A stretch of 64,000 nt of DNA from Rhodobacter sp. TJ_12 (GCF_020023995.1 NZ_NRRD01000008.1:56640-120639), one strand, 5' to 3'. Numbered from the stretch's first letter, positions 39,743 through 50,000 are shown. Numbers and translations are program-made. Notes: generated by a model from the letters alone, not told the origin.

Positions 39743-41278
39743 ATGCTGTCTGTCCATGTATCATCCTTCCCCGCCCCGCCGGCTGCCTTCAACATGGCGG
39801 CCCATGTTCTGGCTCATGCTGATCGGCTGGCCGAAAAATCCGCGCTACAGATTTTGCGCCCGACCGGGGCAGAGCGGTGGTCCTATGGTCGGTTGTCTGC
39901 GGCGGTGCGCGGCGCGGGCACGGGGCTTTTGGCGGCGGGGCTGCGCCCCGGCGACCGGGTGCTTTTGCGGCTGGGCAACACGCCCGAATTTCCCGTGGCC
40001 TTTTTGGGGGCGATTGCCGCGGGTCTGGTGCCAGTGCCGACCTCGGCCCAATTGACGCGCGAAGAGATCACCAAGATGGCGGCGCAAATCACCCCGGCGG
40101 CAGTGCTTGCGGGCGACGGGATCGCACTGCCTGACGCACCGGCAAAGATTATCCCCGAGGCCGCGCTGCGCGACTTTGAAACGCTGCCGCCATGCGATTA
40201 TCGGATGGGGGCCCCCGACGATCTCGCCTATATCGTGTTCACCTCTGGCACCTCTGGAACGGCCCGCGCCGTCGCCCATGCGCATCGCGCGATCTGGGCG
40301 CGGCAGATGATGCATAGCGGTTGGTATGGCTTGGGGGAAAGCGACCGCCTTTTGCATGCGGGCGCGTTCAACTGGACCTATACTTTGGGCACGGGTTTGA
40401 TGGACCCATGGTCCATTGGGGCCACCGCCTTGATCCCGGCAGAGGGCGTCGCCCCGGCGACGCTGCCGCTTTTGCTCAAACGCTTTGATGCAACGATATT
40501 CGCTGCCGTGCCAGGTGTTTACCGACAGATTCTAAAGCACCATTCACAGCTTGATTTGCCCCGTTTGCGCCATGGGCTGAGCGCCGGCGAGGCCCTGCCC
40601 GCGCGCACCCGCAGCCATTGGCGCGCGGCCACCGGAACCGCGATTTACGAAGCGCTTGGCATGTCGGAATGTTCCACTTTCATCTCGTCTTGCCCCGATC
40701 ATCCGGCCCCCGCAGACGCGATGGGCTGGCCGCAGCCGGGCCGCCACATCGCCGTTTTGGATGCGGCGGGCACCCCCGTGCCGCGCGGCGTGCCCGGTGA
40801 ATTGGCAGTGCATGCCAGTGACCCGGGCCTGTTTCTGACTTATGTCGGCGCCGAGGCCGAGGCACAGGCGAAATTCAGCGCCGATGGTCACTGGTTCCGC
40901 ACCGGCGATATGGTGCGCATGACCCCGGAAGGCGCGATTGCCTATCAGGGCCGCGACGATGACATGATGAATGCGGGCGGCTTCCGCGTGAGCCCGCTTG
41001 AGGTCGAAGCCGCGATGGCGACCTGCCCGGACGCGGGCGAAGTCGCGGCGGTAGAATTGCGTGTCTCTGAAGAAACCTCGATCATCGCGCTGGCCTATAC
41101 GGGGGCAGCCACGGCAGAGACACTGACCGCCCATGCGCAGGCCCATCTGGCGCGCTACAAGCAACCGCGCGAGTTGCGCCATCTCGACAGCCTGCCGCAC
41201 AATCGCAATGGGAAGATCGATCGCAAGACCCTGCGCACGACATGGCCACCGCTACAACAAAGGGGCGCAACAAAATGA
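39743..41278 (+). CDS. AMP-dependent acyl-CoA ligase (benzoate-CoA ligase-like)
   Basis: Adenylate-forming enzyme of 511 residues that activates a carboxylic acid and transfers it to CoA. Motifs: the ATP-binding loop YIVFTSGTSGTARAVAHAHR (Gly/Ser-rich, with Ala-Arg replacing the usual Pro-Lys), YEALGMSECSTF, the hinge Asp in WFRTGDMVRM, and the C-terminal catalytic Lys in NRNGKIDRK. The overall size and the AFNWTYTLGTGLMDPW segment resemble benzoate- or aryl-CoA ligases. The gene is divergent from the XRE-cupin regulator and its stop overlaps the DsbA-like gene (ATGA at 41275). The acid substrate is not identifiable from sequence. Confidence 0.88.
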   Translation: MLSVHVSSFPAPPAAFNMAAHVLAHADRLAEKSALQILRPTGAERWSYGRLSAAVRGAGTGLLAAGLRPGDRVLLRLGNTPEFPVAFLGAIAAGLVPVPTSAQLTREEITKMAAQITPAAVLAGDGIALPDAPAKIIPEAALRDFETLPPCDYRMGAPDDLAYIVFTSGTSGTARAVAHAHRAIWARQMMHSGWYGLGESDRLLHAGAFNWTYTLGTGLMDPWSIGATALIPAEGVAPATLPLLLKRFDATIFAAVPGVYRQILKHHSQLDLPRLRHGLSAGEALPARTRSHWRAATGTAIYEALGMSECSTFISSCPDHPAPADAMGWPQPGRHIAVLDAAGTPVPRGVPGELAVHASDPGLFLTYVGAEAEAQAKFSADGHWFRTGDMVRMTPEGAIAYQGRDDDMMNAGGFRVSPLEVEAAMATCPDAGEVAAVELRVSEETSIIALAYTGAATAETLTAHAQAHLARYKQPRELRHLDSLPHNRNGKIDRKTLRTTWPPLQQRGATK

Positions 41279-41898
41279 TTTCGCTAGATATATTCGCAGA
41301 TCCAAGCTGCCCCTATTGCTACATTGGCAAAGCGGCACTGGACCGTGCGCTTGAGGCACGGCCCGATCATCCCTTTGTCATAGCGTGGCATCCGTTCCAG
41401 TTGAACCCCAGCCTGCCGCCCGAAGGGATGGAGCGTATCGCATGGCTCAAGGCGCGGTTCGGCCCAGAGGCAGAGCGCGCTGACGTGCCGATAATCGAGG
41501 CAGCCCGGGCCAATGGGGTGAAGTTCAATCTGCCCGGGATCAGCCGGGTGCCCAACACGCGCGACGCGCACAGGCTGGTGCATTGGGCCGGGATCGAGGG
41601 GCGCCAAAGCCCGATGATGGCCGCATTGATGCGCGCCTATTGGCGCGAGGGCCGCAACATCGGCAGCCATGACGTGCTGTGCGATCTGGCCACCGAGGTC
41701 GGGCTGGACCTTACGCTTGTGGTGCGGCTGCTGGCCAGCGATGCCGATCTCGACACGATCGCCGCGAAAGAGGCGCATGCGCGCGAGCGCGGCATCACCG
41801 CCGTGCCGACCTTTATCATTGCCAATCAACATGCCGTTACAGGGGCGCAAAGCGCGGAGTTCTGGCAAAACGTGATCGACGAGATCACGGCACAGTGA
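41275..41898 (+). CDS. DsbA-family (FrnE-like) thiol oxidoreductase
   Basis: A 207-residue thioredoxin-fold protein with a CPYC active site at Cys12 and Cys15 (FADPSCPYCYIGK) and a helical insertion domain. The C-terminal cis-Pro region is ITAVPTFIIANQHAVTGAQS. This is the FrnE / 2-hydroxychromene-2-carboxylate isomerase-like branch. There is no signal peptide, so it is cytosolic. It is coupled to the acyl-CoA ligase gene by an ATGA overlap. Confidence 0.9.
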   Translation: MISLDIFADPSCPYCYIGKAALDRALEARPDHPFVIAWHPFQLNPSLPPEGMERIAWLKARFGPEAERADVPIIEAARANGVKFNLPGISRVPNTRDAHRLVHWAGIEGRQSPMMAALMRAYWREGRNIGSHDVLCDLATEVGLDLTLVVRLLASDADLDTIAAKEAHARERGITAVPTFIIANQHAVTGAQSAEFWQNVIDEITAQ

Positions 41899-41985
41899 CC
41901 GCGCAAAGCACCGGAAATCCCGCCCGCACCTCTGGCCTTCCGCGCCCGCTGCGCTAAGGTGGCGCCACTCCCGAAAGGCACCTGA

Positions 41986-43209
41986 ATGACCGACCCCCAG
42001 ACCCCGGACACCGCGCCGGTGCGCCGCCTGCCGATGTATGAATTCACTGCGATGATGGCGCTTTTGGCCGCCACTGTCGCCTTTTCCATTGATGCGATGC
42101 TGCCCGCGCTGCCCGAGATCGCGCAATCGCTCAGCCCTGAGGCGGTGAACCGCGCGCAGCTTGTGCTGACCTCTTTCGTTGGCGGGATGGGGGTGGGCAC
42201 ATTCCTGACCGGGCCGCTTTCCGATGCGATCGGGCGCAAGCTGACGCTGTTGCTTGGCGCGGTGGTCTTTGTCATTGGCGCTTTCATCGGGGCGCAGGCC
42301 GACAGCCTCGAAGTGCTTCTGGCAGCACGGTTTTTGCAAGGTTTTGGCGCAGCGGCCCCGCGCATCGTGCCGATGGCGCTGGTGCGCGATCTTTATGCTG
42401 GGCGCGAAATGGCCAAGGTCACCGCCTTCATCATGATGGTGTTTATCCTTGTGCCCGCGCTCGCCCCTTCGGCGGGCCAGGTGATCATCGGCTTTGCCGG
42501 GTGGCGCGGGGTATTTTACGCCTTCATCCTGTTTGCGCTGATCGGGCTGACCTGGCTCAGCCTGCGCCAGCCTGAAACCCTTGCGCGTGAAAAGCGCCGC
42601 CCGCTGCATCCGACCTATTTGATCGCGGGTGCGAAAGAGGTTTTGGGCCATCGTGAGGTGCGGCTTTATATACTGGTCCTGACGCTTGGCTTTGGGCAGA
42701 TGTTCGCCATGCTGTCGAGCGCGCAGCAAGTTTTCGCCGCTTTTGATGTTGTCGAAAGCTTCCCACGCTGGTTCGCGCTGATGGCGGTGATCGCGGGCAC
42801 GGGCAATGCCTTCAACGCGTTTTTCGTGATGCGTCTGGGCATGCGCCGGATCGTGCGCGGGGCGTATTTGTTGCAGATCATCTCCTCGGCGACAATGCTG
42901 ATCTTGGTGCTGACCGGCGCGGTGGCCCCGCCCACCGGGTTCGTGTTCCTGTTTTTCTGGTCGATCACCGTTTTCATGATGGCGGGCATCACCTTTGGCA
43001 ATCTGAACGCGCTAGCGATGCAGCATATGGGCCATTTGGCGGGCATGACCGCCTCGGTCGTTTCGGCGATTTCGACCGTGGGGGCAGTGGTGATCGCGGT
43101 GCCGGTGGGGCTTTTGTTCAACGGCACACCCCTGCCTTTGGTGATCGCAACGCTGACCTGCTCGGCGCTGGCTTTCTTGATTATGGGTTATACTGACGAT
43201 CCGAGCTAA
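41986..43209 (+). CDS. MFS transporter, Bcr/CflA drug-resistance type
   Basis: A 407-residue inner-membrane protein with about 12 hydrophobic segments. It has the family opening FTAMMALLAATVAFSIDAML and PALPEIAQSL, and the MFS loop motif TGPLSDAIGRKLTLL between helices 2 and 3. Bcr/CflA members export bicyclomycin, sulfonamides, cysteine or other small molecules by proton antiport. It follows the DsbA-like gene after 87 bp and may belong to the same cluster under the XRE-cupin regulator. Substrate unknown. Confidence 0.9.
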   Translation: MTDPQTPDTAPVRRLPMYEFTAMMALLAATVAFSIDAMLPALPEIAQSLSPEAVNRAQLVLTSFVGGMGVGTFLTGPLSDAIGRKLTLLLGAVVFVIGAFIGAQADSLEVLLAARFLQGFGAAAPRIVPMALVRDLYAGREMAKVTAFIMMVFILVPALAPSAGQVIIGFAGWRGVFYAFILFALIGLTWLSLRQPETLAREKRRPLHPTYLIAGAKEVLGHREVRLYILVLTLGFGQMFAMLSSAQQVFAAFDVVESFPRWFALMAVIAGTGNAFNAFFVMRLGMRRIVRGAYLLQIISSATMLILVLTGAVAPPTGFVFLFFWSITVFMMAGITFGNLNALAMQHMGHLAGMTASVVSAISTVGAVVIAVPVGLLFNGTPLPLVIATLTCSALAFLIMGYTDDPS

Positions 43210-43227
43210 CCCCACAAACAGGCCATG

Positions 43228-43261
43228 AAAAACGGCGCGACCTAGTTAAGGGCCGCGCCGT
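43228..43261 (-). terminator. intrinsic terminator for the proXWV-XRE strand
   Basis: An 8-bp perfect stem ACGGCGCG/CGCGCCGT followed by TTTTT on the minus strand, 32 bp after the XRE gene. It may also slow plus-strand transcription from the MFS gene. Confidence 0.8.
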
Positions 43262-43292
43262 AATATTTTGAAACGATGGTGTTTTTTAGGCT

Positions 43293-43670
43293 TTATTCAA
43301 GCCGCATCATCATTTGGCGGACGCGCTCTTCAAGCTGCTCCATCCGCGCCTGCGTCGCATGCAGATCTTCGGTCAGACGCTCCAGTTCCGCCTCTGCCTG
43401 TGCGGCATCATGCGGGGCCGGAATGCCAGGGCCTTCGCCCGTCAGCAGCCAAGCAAGCGACACCCCCAGCATGCCCGAAAGCATCTGGATCTGGTTGGCG
43501 CGCGGCATCGCCGAGTCATCCTCCCAGCTGTCATAGATGTCGGGCGCCACGCCCAGTTTTTCTGCCAGCGAAGCGCGGCTGTGCATGGCGGCATCACGCG
43601 CCGCCGAAAGCCGATCGCCAAAGGTCGCGACAGCTTCGTCAAACCAATGATCGGGGTCTTCCGCGTCCAT
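43293..43670 (-). CDS. XRE-type helix-turn-helix protein with C-terminal coiled coil
   Basis: A 125-residue protein. The N-terminal DNA-binding domain spans about residues 15-75 (GDRLSAARDAAMHSRASLAE, then YDSWEDDSAMPRANQIQML). The C-terminal 45 residues are rich in Glu, Gln, Leu and Arg with heptad-like spacing (AELERLTEDLHATQARMEQL), suggesting a coiled coil for dimerisation. The start is 3 bp after the stop of the betaine transporter ATPase gene, so it is probably the last gene of that operon. Function unknown; it may autoregulate the operon. Confidence 0.82.
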   Translation of the reverse strand: MDAEDPDHWFDEAVATFGDRLSAARDAAMHSRASLAEKLGVAPDIYDSWEDDSAMPRANQIQMLSGMLGVSLAWLLTGEGPGIPAPHDAAQAEAELERLTEDLHATQARMEQLEERVRQMMMRLE

Positions 43671-43673
43671 TCT

Positions 43674-44792
43674 CTAACCTCCTTTTGGTTGAGAAGAGTT
43701 GGTCTCGGTGGGCTGCACCATCGCGGTCAAAACGTCGGACACATTCAACACGCCGCGCGGTTTGTTGCGCGCGCCCACCACCAATGCCTGCGAAGCGCCG
43801 GCCGCAATCATGCGCCGTGCCGCCTCTTCCAGAACGATTTTCCCGGGCAGTTGCATATCGGGTAGGTTATCTTGCGGAAGCGGCCGCGCAACTGTGGCAG
43901 CTTGCAGCACCCTACCCCGGTTCACTTCGCGCACAAAGGCCGAGACATAGTCATTCGCCGGATGTTGCACGATCTGCTGCCCGGAGCCGACCTGTTCAAG
44001 CCGCCCATCGCGCAAAATCGCAATCCGATCGCCCAGGCGCAAGGCCTCGTCTAGGTCATGCGTAATGAAGACGATGGTCTTTTGCAGCTCTTCTTGCAGT
44101 TCCAGCAAAACCGCCTGCATATCGAGCCGGATCAGCGGGTCCAGCGCCGAAAACGCCTCGTCCATCAGCAAGATATCGGCATCGGTCGCCAAGGCGCGCG
44201 CAAGGCCCACCCGTTGCTGCATCCCGCCCGAAAGCTGCGAGGGATAGTTATCCTCAAAGCCCTTCAGGCCGACACGGTCGATCCAGCGCCGGGCAACGGG
44301 TTCCGAGGTGGCACGCGGCACACCTTGGATGTCGAGCCCATAGCAGGTGTTTTCCAAAACCGTGCGATGCGGCAACAGCGCGAATTTCTGAAACACCATC
44401 GCCGTGCGGGCGCGCCGGAAGTTCCGCAGCTCTTCGACCGACATCTGGCACACATCGGCGTCGTCGCAGATGATCTCCCCCGCGGTGGGGTCGATCAGCC
44501 CGTTCACATGGCGGATCAAGGTCGATTTCCCCGACCCAGAAAGCCCCATGATCACGGTGATCTTTCCCGGCGGCATCGACAAAGAAATATCGGTCAACCC
44601 CAGCACATGGCCGTGCTTTCGGTTAAGCTCTTCTTTGCCCATACCGCCTTTGACCGCCCCAATCCATTTCTTAGGGTCGGGGCCGAAGATCTTGTAAAGG
44701 TTCTTGATTTCGATGCCGGGGCCAGCCGGAACAAATTCGTCGTCATCGGTATTGGCCTGCAGATCGGCCGTGTTCGTGGCTGCATCAGTCAT
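43674..44792 (-). CDS. proV: glycine betaine/choline ABC transporter ATPase
   Basis: A 372-residue ATPase of the ProV/OpuAA type, energising uptake of betaine-like osmoprotectants. Motifs: Walker A GLSGSGKSTL, Q-loop MVFQKFALLPHRTVLEN, signature LSGGMQQRVGLARAL, Walker B ILLMDEAFSALDP and H-loop FITHDLDEAL. The C-terminal 100 residues form a degenerate CBS region that may sense ionic strength in relatives. ATG 44792 overlaps the permease stop by 8 bp. Confidence 0.95.
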   Translation of the reverse strand: MTDAATNTADLQANTDDDEFVPAGPGIEIKNLYKIFGPDPKKWIGAVKGGMGKEELNRKHGHVLGLTDISLSMPPGKITVIMGLSGSGKSTLIRHVNGLIDPTAGEIICDDADVCQMSVEELRNFRRARTAMVFQKFALLPHRTVLENTCYGLDIQGVPRATSEPVARRWIDRVGLKGFEDNYPSQLSGGMQQRVGLARALATDADILLMDEAFSALDPLIRLDMQAVLLELQEELQKTIVFITHDLDEALRLGDRIAILRDGRLEQVGSGQQIVQHPANDYVSAFVREVNRGRVLQAATVARPLPQDNLPDMQLPGKIVLEEAARRMIAAGASQALVVGARNKPRGVLNVSDVLTAMVQPTETNSSQPKGG

Positions 44793-45696
44793 GGCGCACC
44801 TCACGGTGTTTTTGCAGACGGTGACCAAAGGCCTGCGAGGCCCGGTCGAAGACGATGGCAATCGCGACCAGCGCAAAACCGTTCAAAAAACCCATCGTGA
44901 AGAACTGGTTGTTGATCGCCTGAAGCACGTTCTTGCCAAGGCCGCCAACCCCCACCATCGAGGCGATCACCACCATCGACAGCGACATCATGATGGTCTG
45001 GTTCACCCCGGTCATCAGCGCAGGCAGCGCCAGCGGCAATTGCACGTTCCACAGTTTTTGGCGCGGTGAAGAGCCAAACGCCTCGGCCGCTTCCAGAACC
45101 TCGGAATCAACCATGCGAATGCCCAGATTGGTCAGGCGGATCATCGGTGGCACCGCATAGATCACAACGGCAATCACGCCGGGCACCTTGCCGATGCCAA
45201 AGATCACAACAACCGGGATCAGGTAGACGAAGCTTGGCAACGTCTGCATCACATCAAGCACCGGGTTCACAAGGCGCTGCATCCGGTCAGACCGGGCGGC
45301 AATGATCCCGATCGGCAACCCAAGGATCACGGCAAGGATGGTACAAACCGACACCATCGCCAGCGTCACCATCGTATCTTCCCAAAGACCCATCCAGCCG
45401 ATCAGCACCATGGCAATCGCGGTCCCACCGACGATCTTCATGCTGCGCGAAGACGCCCAGACCAGCACCAAAAGCACAATCAGCACAATCAGCCAAGGCG
45501 TGCTGGTGAAGGTCCGCTCAAGCGTGTTCAAAAACACCTGAAGCGGCGCAGTGGCCGCATCGATCCAGTCGGAATAGTTTCTGACGAGGTCACGAAACCC
45601 CCCGTCGACAGTCTTGCGCACTTCGCGCAGTGTTCCATTGTCTAATGCCGGAAAACGGCACAGGGCATCGGGCAAGCTCCAGCAAGTCGCGGCCAT
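44785..45696 (-). CDS. proW: glycine betaine/choline ABC transporter permease
   Basis: A 303-residue inner-membrane permease with several hydrophobic helices. The cytoplasmic EAA-type loop is LEAAEAFGSSPRQKLWNVQL, followed by PLALPALMTGVNQTIMMSLS. About 60 soluble residues precede the first membrane segment, as in ProW. It lies between proX and proV, with a 72-bp gap after proX that contains a GC-rich hairpin. Confidence 0.94.
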   Translation of the reverse strand: MAATCWSLPDALCRFPALDNGTLREVRKTVDGGFRDLVRNYSDWIDAATAPLQVFLNTLERTFTSTPWLIVLIVLLVLVWASSRSMKIVGGTAIAMVLIGWMGLWEDTMVTLAMVSVCTILAVILGLPIGIIAARSDRMQRLVNPVLDVMQTLPSFVYLIPVVVIFGIGKVPGVIAVVIYAVPPMIRLTNLGIRMVDSEVLEAAEAFGSSPRQKLWNVQLPLALPALMTGVNQTIMMSLSMVVIASMVGVGGLGKNVLQAINNQFFTMGFLNGFALVAIAIVFDRASQAFGHRLQKHREVRHD

Positions 45697-45726
45697 CCCG
45701 TTCCTTTCAGCTTATCTAGCAGGAAA

Positions 45727-45752
45727 CGGCCGGGCCCAACGGGACCCGGCCG
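45727..45752 (-). other. intercistronic hairpin, proX-proW
   Basis: CGGCCGGG/CCCGGCCG, 8 bp with a 10-nt loop, 16 bp after the proX stop. There is no long U-tract. Position and structure fit protection of the proX message, allowing more binding protein than permease. Confidence 0.55.
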
Positions 45753-45768
45753 CAAAGATCACAGGTGA

Positions 45769-46770
45769 TCAAAGCGCGTCGGCAACGCGCTTGGCAACAT
45801 CTTCGGGAAGCCACGATTGCCACAGCTCGGGCATGGTTTCCAAGAAGTAGTAAGCCGCATCCTCATTGGTGCCTTGGTTGTCATCCATCCAAGCGAGGAT
45901 CTTGCCGACGGTTTGGTTGGACCACTTACGCTTCGAAACGTAATCCATTGCAACGCCAGCTTTTTCCGAAAATTCCTTGGTCACGACCGTATACACGTCC
46001 GAGACCGGATAAGAATTGACCTTCGGATCGGGGCAGTCCGGAACGGCGGTGCAGCTGTCCCATTCTTCCTTGTCGGTTTCCACGCCAAACGGCAGCGGCA
46101 CCATCTCGTATTTGCCCAAGATCGCGGTCGGCGCCCAATAGTAGCCGAACCAACCTTGTTCGCGTTCATAGGCATTCGCGATCGAACCATCGAGCCCGGC
46201 CGCCGAGCCGGTGTCGACCAAGGTGAAGCCCTTGCTTTCGGCATCCAGCGCACGGAACAGGTTGGCGGTCGAGATTTGGCAGTTCCAGCCCGACGGGCAG
46301 TTGTGCACCGCCCCGACCGAGGCATCTTCGGGCGCGGGGAACAGTTCGGGATGTTCCAGCGCGGCTTGAACCGAGTCAATTTCCGGATGTTCTTCGGCGA
46401 TATACTTCGGAATCCACCAGCCTTCGACGCCGCCATCTTCCAGAATTTTCGCCGCGATCACCATCCGGCCTTCGCCGACGGCAGCGTCCAACGGCGTGCG
46501 CACCGCGTTAACCCACAATTCGGGCGCCATATCCGGCTCGCCCTTTTCGTTCATCGAGGTGAAGGTCGGCATGGTGTCGCCGGCAACCAGCTCGACGGTG
46601 CAACCATAGCCTTCTTCAAGAATGATCTTGTCAACCTGGGCCGCAACCCCGGCCGAGGCCCAGTTCATTTCAGCAATGCTCACCCGGCCACACTCTTCCG
46701 AAGCCATTGCCGGAACGGCAAAAGCGGCGAAAGGCACGGCAAGCCAAGCAGAAGCGAGACGCTTCGTCAT
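45769..46770 (-). CDS. proX: glycine betaine/choline-binding protein
   Basis: A 333-residue periplasmic binding protein of the OpuAC group. The signal peptide is ASAWLAVPFAAFAVPAMA, cut before SEECG. Aromatic residues expected to cage a quaternary ammonium group are present in INWAS-type contexts (SIAEMNWASAG), GVEGWWIPKYI and QGWFGYYWAPTA. GGAGAAAG before ATG 46770 supports the start. It is the first gene of proX-proW-proV-XRE; the transporter imports osmoprotectant, so osmotic induction is likely, but no operator is obvious in the 270-bp upstream gap. Confidence 0.94.
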   Translation of the reverse strand: MTKRLASAWLAVPFAAFAVPAMASEECGRVSIAEMNWASAGVAAQVDKIILEEGYGCTVELVAGDTMPTFTSMNEKGEPDMAPELWVNAVRTPLDAAVGEGRMVIAAKILEDGGVEGWWIPKYIAEEHPEIDSVQAALEHPELFPAPEDASVGAVHNCPSGWNCQISTANLFRALDAESKGFTLVDTGSAAGLDGSIANAYEREQGWFGYYWAPTAILGKYEMVPLPFGVETDKEEWDSCTAVPDCPDPKVNSYPVSDVYTVVTKEFSEKAGVAMDYVSKRKWSNQTVGKILAWMDDNQGTNEDAAYYFLETMPELWQSWLPEDVAKRVADAL

Positions 46771-47043
46771 GGGCTTTCTCCTGTCTGCGGCGTTCATTTG
46801 ACGATAACCAACGCGCCGCTTACGCTGGAAATCCGTTTGATTTTTTGGGCCCGCAGGGAAAGCACCGAAGCGCACGGGGCCACGACAACCGGCCACAAAT
46901 TCGGGCAGCCGGTCACAAGGTGCGCAAGGGCGCACACGGTCGGATAGAGCCGACAGAAGATTCGTAAATGATACAATCCCAGCGCGCAACCCTATCGGGC
47001 TTGACCTTGCGTCCGCCACGGCTGGCTTTTGGACAGGTTGGCC

Positions 47044-50000
47044 TCAGCCTTGCGCGGCCTTCTTGCCCGCGCGCACCTTTTCCGCCAGATCCCGGGCAAT
47101 GGCGAAGGCGCCCTTGATCCGCTCGCCATCGCTTTTCCAATCGCGGCGCACCACGACCTTGTTGCCATTGATCTTGGCGAGCCCACGCTGATCGGTAAGG
47201 AATTCGACCAGCCCAGCCGGGTTCGGGAATTTGTCATTGTGGAACTGAACAGTGGCGCCTTTCGGCCCCGCATCCATGCGCATAATCATCGCGCGCTTGC
47301 ACATCGCCTTGATCCGTACGACCAGCAAAAGTGTGTTCACTTCCTTGGGCAGCGTGCCGAAACGGTCGATCAGTTCGGCCGCGAACCCTTCCAATTCCAC
47401 CTTTGTGGTCAGGCTGGACAGCCGCCGATAGAGCCCAAGACGCACATCAAGATCAGGGATGTAAGCCTCTGGAATCATGACAGGAACACCAAGGTTGATT
47501 TGCGGCGACCAATCGCTGTCATCGCCCGCCTCGGTCAATTCGCCCGATTTCAGCTTGGAGATGGTTTCCTCCAGCATGGCTTGATAAAGCTCGTAGCCAA
47601 CCTCCTTGATATGGCCCGATTGCTCTTCGCCCAACAGATTGCCCGCCCCGCGCAGATCCAAATCCTGGCTGGCCAGATTGAACCCCGCGCCAAGGCTGTC
47701 GAGGCTGCCCAACAGCCGCAACCTTTTGGTCGCCTGTGGGGTCAGCGGCAGGCGCGGCTTCGTGGTCAGGTAGCAATAGGCGCGCAATTTCGCCCGCCCC
47801 ACGCGGCCGCGAATTTGATAAAGCTGCGACAGGCCGAACATATCGGCGCGATGCACCACCATCGTGTTCGCCGTGGGGATATCAAGCCCGGATTCGACGA
47901 TGGTCGTGGCCAAAAGCACATCATATTTGCCATCGTAAAAGGCGTTCATTCGGTCATCCAGCTCGCCCGCGGCCATTTGGCCATGCGCGGTGATGAAGGT
48001 GACCTCGGGCACATGAGTGCGCAAGAATTCTTCGACCTCGGCCAGATCAGAGATTCTTGGCACAACGTAAAAGCTCTGCCCGCCCCGATAATGTTCGCGC
48101 AAAAGCGCTTCACGTATCGTCACCACATCGAATTCGCTCACATAAGTGCGTATCGCCAAGCGATCGACGGGCGGCGTGCCAATAATCGAAAGATCGCGCA
48201 CCCCTGTCAGGCTCAATTGCAAGGTTCGAGGGATCGGCGTCGCGGTCAGCGTCAGCACATGGATTTCCGAGCGCATCTCTTTGAGCCGCTCTTTATGCTG
48301 AACGCCAAAATGTTGTTCTTCATCAATGACAAGAAGGCCGAGGTTGCGGAATTTTACACCTTTGGCCAAGACCGCATGCGTTCCAATAACAATGTCGACC
48401 GTGCCTTCGGCAAGCCCTTCGCGGGTCTTATTGGCCTCTTTCGCGGATACGAAACGCGACAGCGGTTTGACCGTCAGCGCCGTGCCCCGGAACCTTTCCG
48501 AAAAGGTTTTGTAATGCTGCCGGGCCAGCAGCGTGGTCGGCGCGATAACGGCGACCTGCAAGCCGGAAATCGCCGCGATGAACGCCGCGCGCATCGCCAC
48601 CTCGGTCTTGCCAAACCCCACATCGCCCACCACCAGCCGGTCCATCGGCCGACCCGAGCCGAGATCGCTGACCACATCCTCGATCGCGGCCATCTGGTCT
48701 TCGGTCTCCGAATAGGGAAACCGCGCGGCAAAGGCCTCCCATTCGTGATGCGGCGCTTCCAGCATCGGCGCTTGCCGCAACAGCCGCTCCGCCGCGATCC
48801 GCATCAACCGGTCGGCAATCTGGCGGATCCGTTCCTTCAGCTTCGCCTTCTTGGCCTGCCACGCGCCGCCACCCAGCTTGTCCAAAAGCCCTTCTTCATG
48901 GCCATACCGACTAAGAAGTTCAATGTTTTCAACGGGCAGATACAGCCGATCGCCGCCTGCATATTCCAACAAAACGCATTCATGCGGTGCGCCAAGCGCC
49001 GAAACCGTCTCAAGCCCCTTATAGCGCCCAACCCCGTGATCAACGTGAACGACCAGATCGCCGGGGCTCAGGCTCTGTGCCTCGGTCAGGAAGTTCTCAG
49101 CCTTGCGCTTTCGGCGCGGTTTGCCCACCAGACGATCACCCAGAACATCCTGTTCCGAGATCACCGTCAGCCCTTCCGCCTCGAACCCGGCATCCAAAGC
49201 CCAGACCGCAAGGCTCAGCCCCGTGATGCCGCGCGCATCGTTTATAAGAACGGCACCGGTCAGCCCTTCGTCTTCCAAAAGACCTTTCAACCGTTCACGC
49301 GCGCCCTCTGACCAGCTGGCAATGACCACTGGCCCGGCCTTCATCCTGTCCTGAATATGGTCCTTCAGAGCACTGAAAAGGCTAACATTTTCCAGCTTTC
49401 TCTCGGGCGTGAAATTGCGCCCGATCACGGCCTCTGCATTCAGAATACCGGGCCCCGGCGGGGCGGGCAGCACTTGCAGGGTCAACACCCGATGGCGCGC
49501 CAGTTCCGCGTCCCAAGCCGCACCGTCAAGGTAAAGCAAGTCCGGCGGCGCCGGTTTGTAAACGGTATCGAGCCGGTCGCGCCGGGTCATCGCCTCGCGC
49601 CGCGTGTCATACTGATCGGCGATCCCCTCCCAACGCGACTGGCGCTGCGGTTCGGTTTGATCATCCAACATCACTGTCGCATCGGGCAGGTAATCGAACA
49701 GCGTCTCCAGCCGCTCGTGGAAGAAGCCCAGCCAATGTTCCATCCCGGCCTGTTTGCGCCCCGCGCTCACCGCCTCGTAAAGCGGGTCTTCCGCCCCGCC
49801 CGCGCCAAACTCCACGCGGTAGTTCTGCCGAAACCGGGTGATCGCGGCCTCGTCCAGAATGACCTCGCTCACCGGGGCAAGGTCAATCGCGGTCAGCTTC
49901 TCGGTGGTGCGTTGCGTGACCGGGTCGAACCGGCGCGCGCCATCAAGCACATCGCCAAACAGATCCAGCCGGACCGGCCCCGCCTCGCCCGGCGGATAGA

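Noticed and set aside
47029..49311. A 760-codon open frame on the plus strand opposite mfd
   Set aside because: It is antisense to the conserved translocase domains of Mfd and has the same His/Arg/Gln-rich composition as other shadows; no ribosome binding site or domain was seen.
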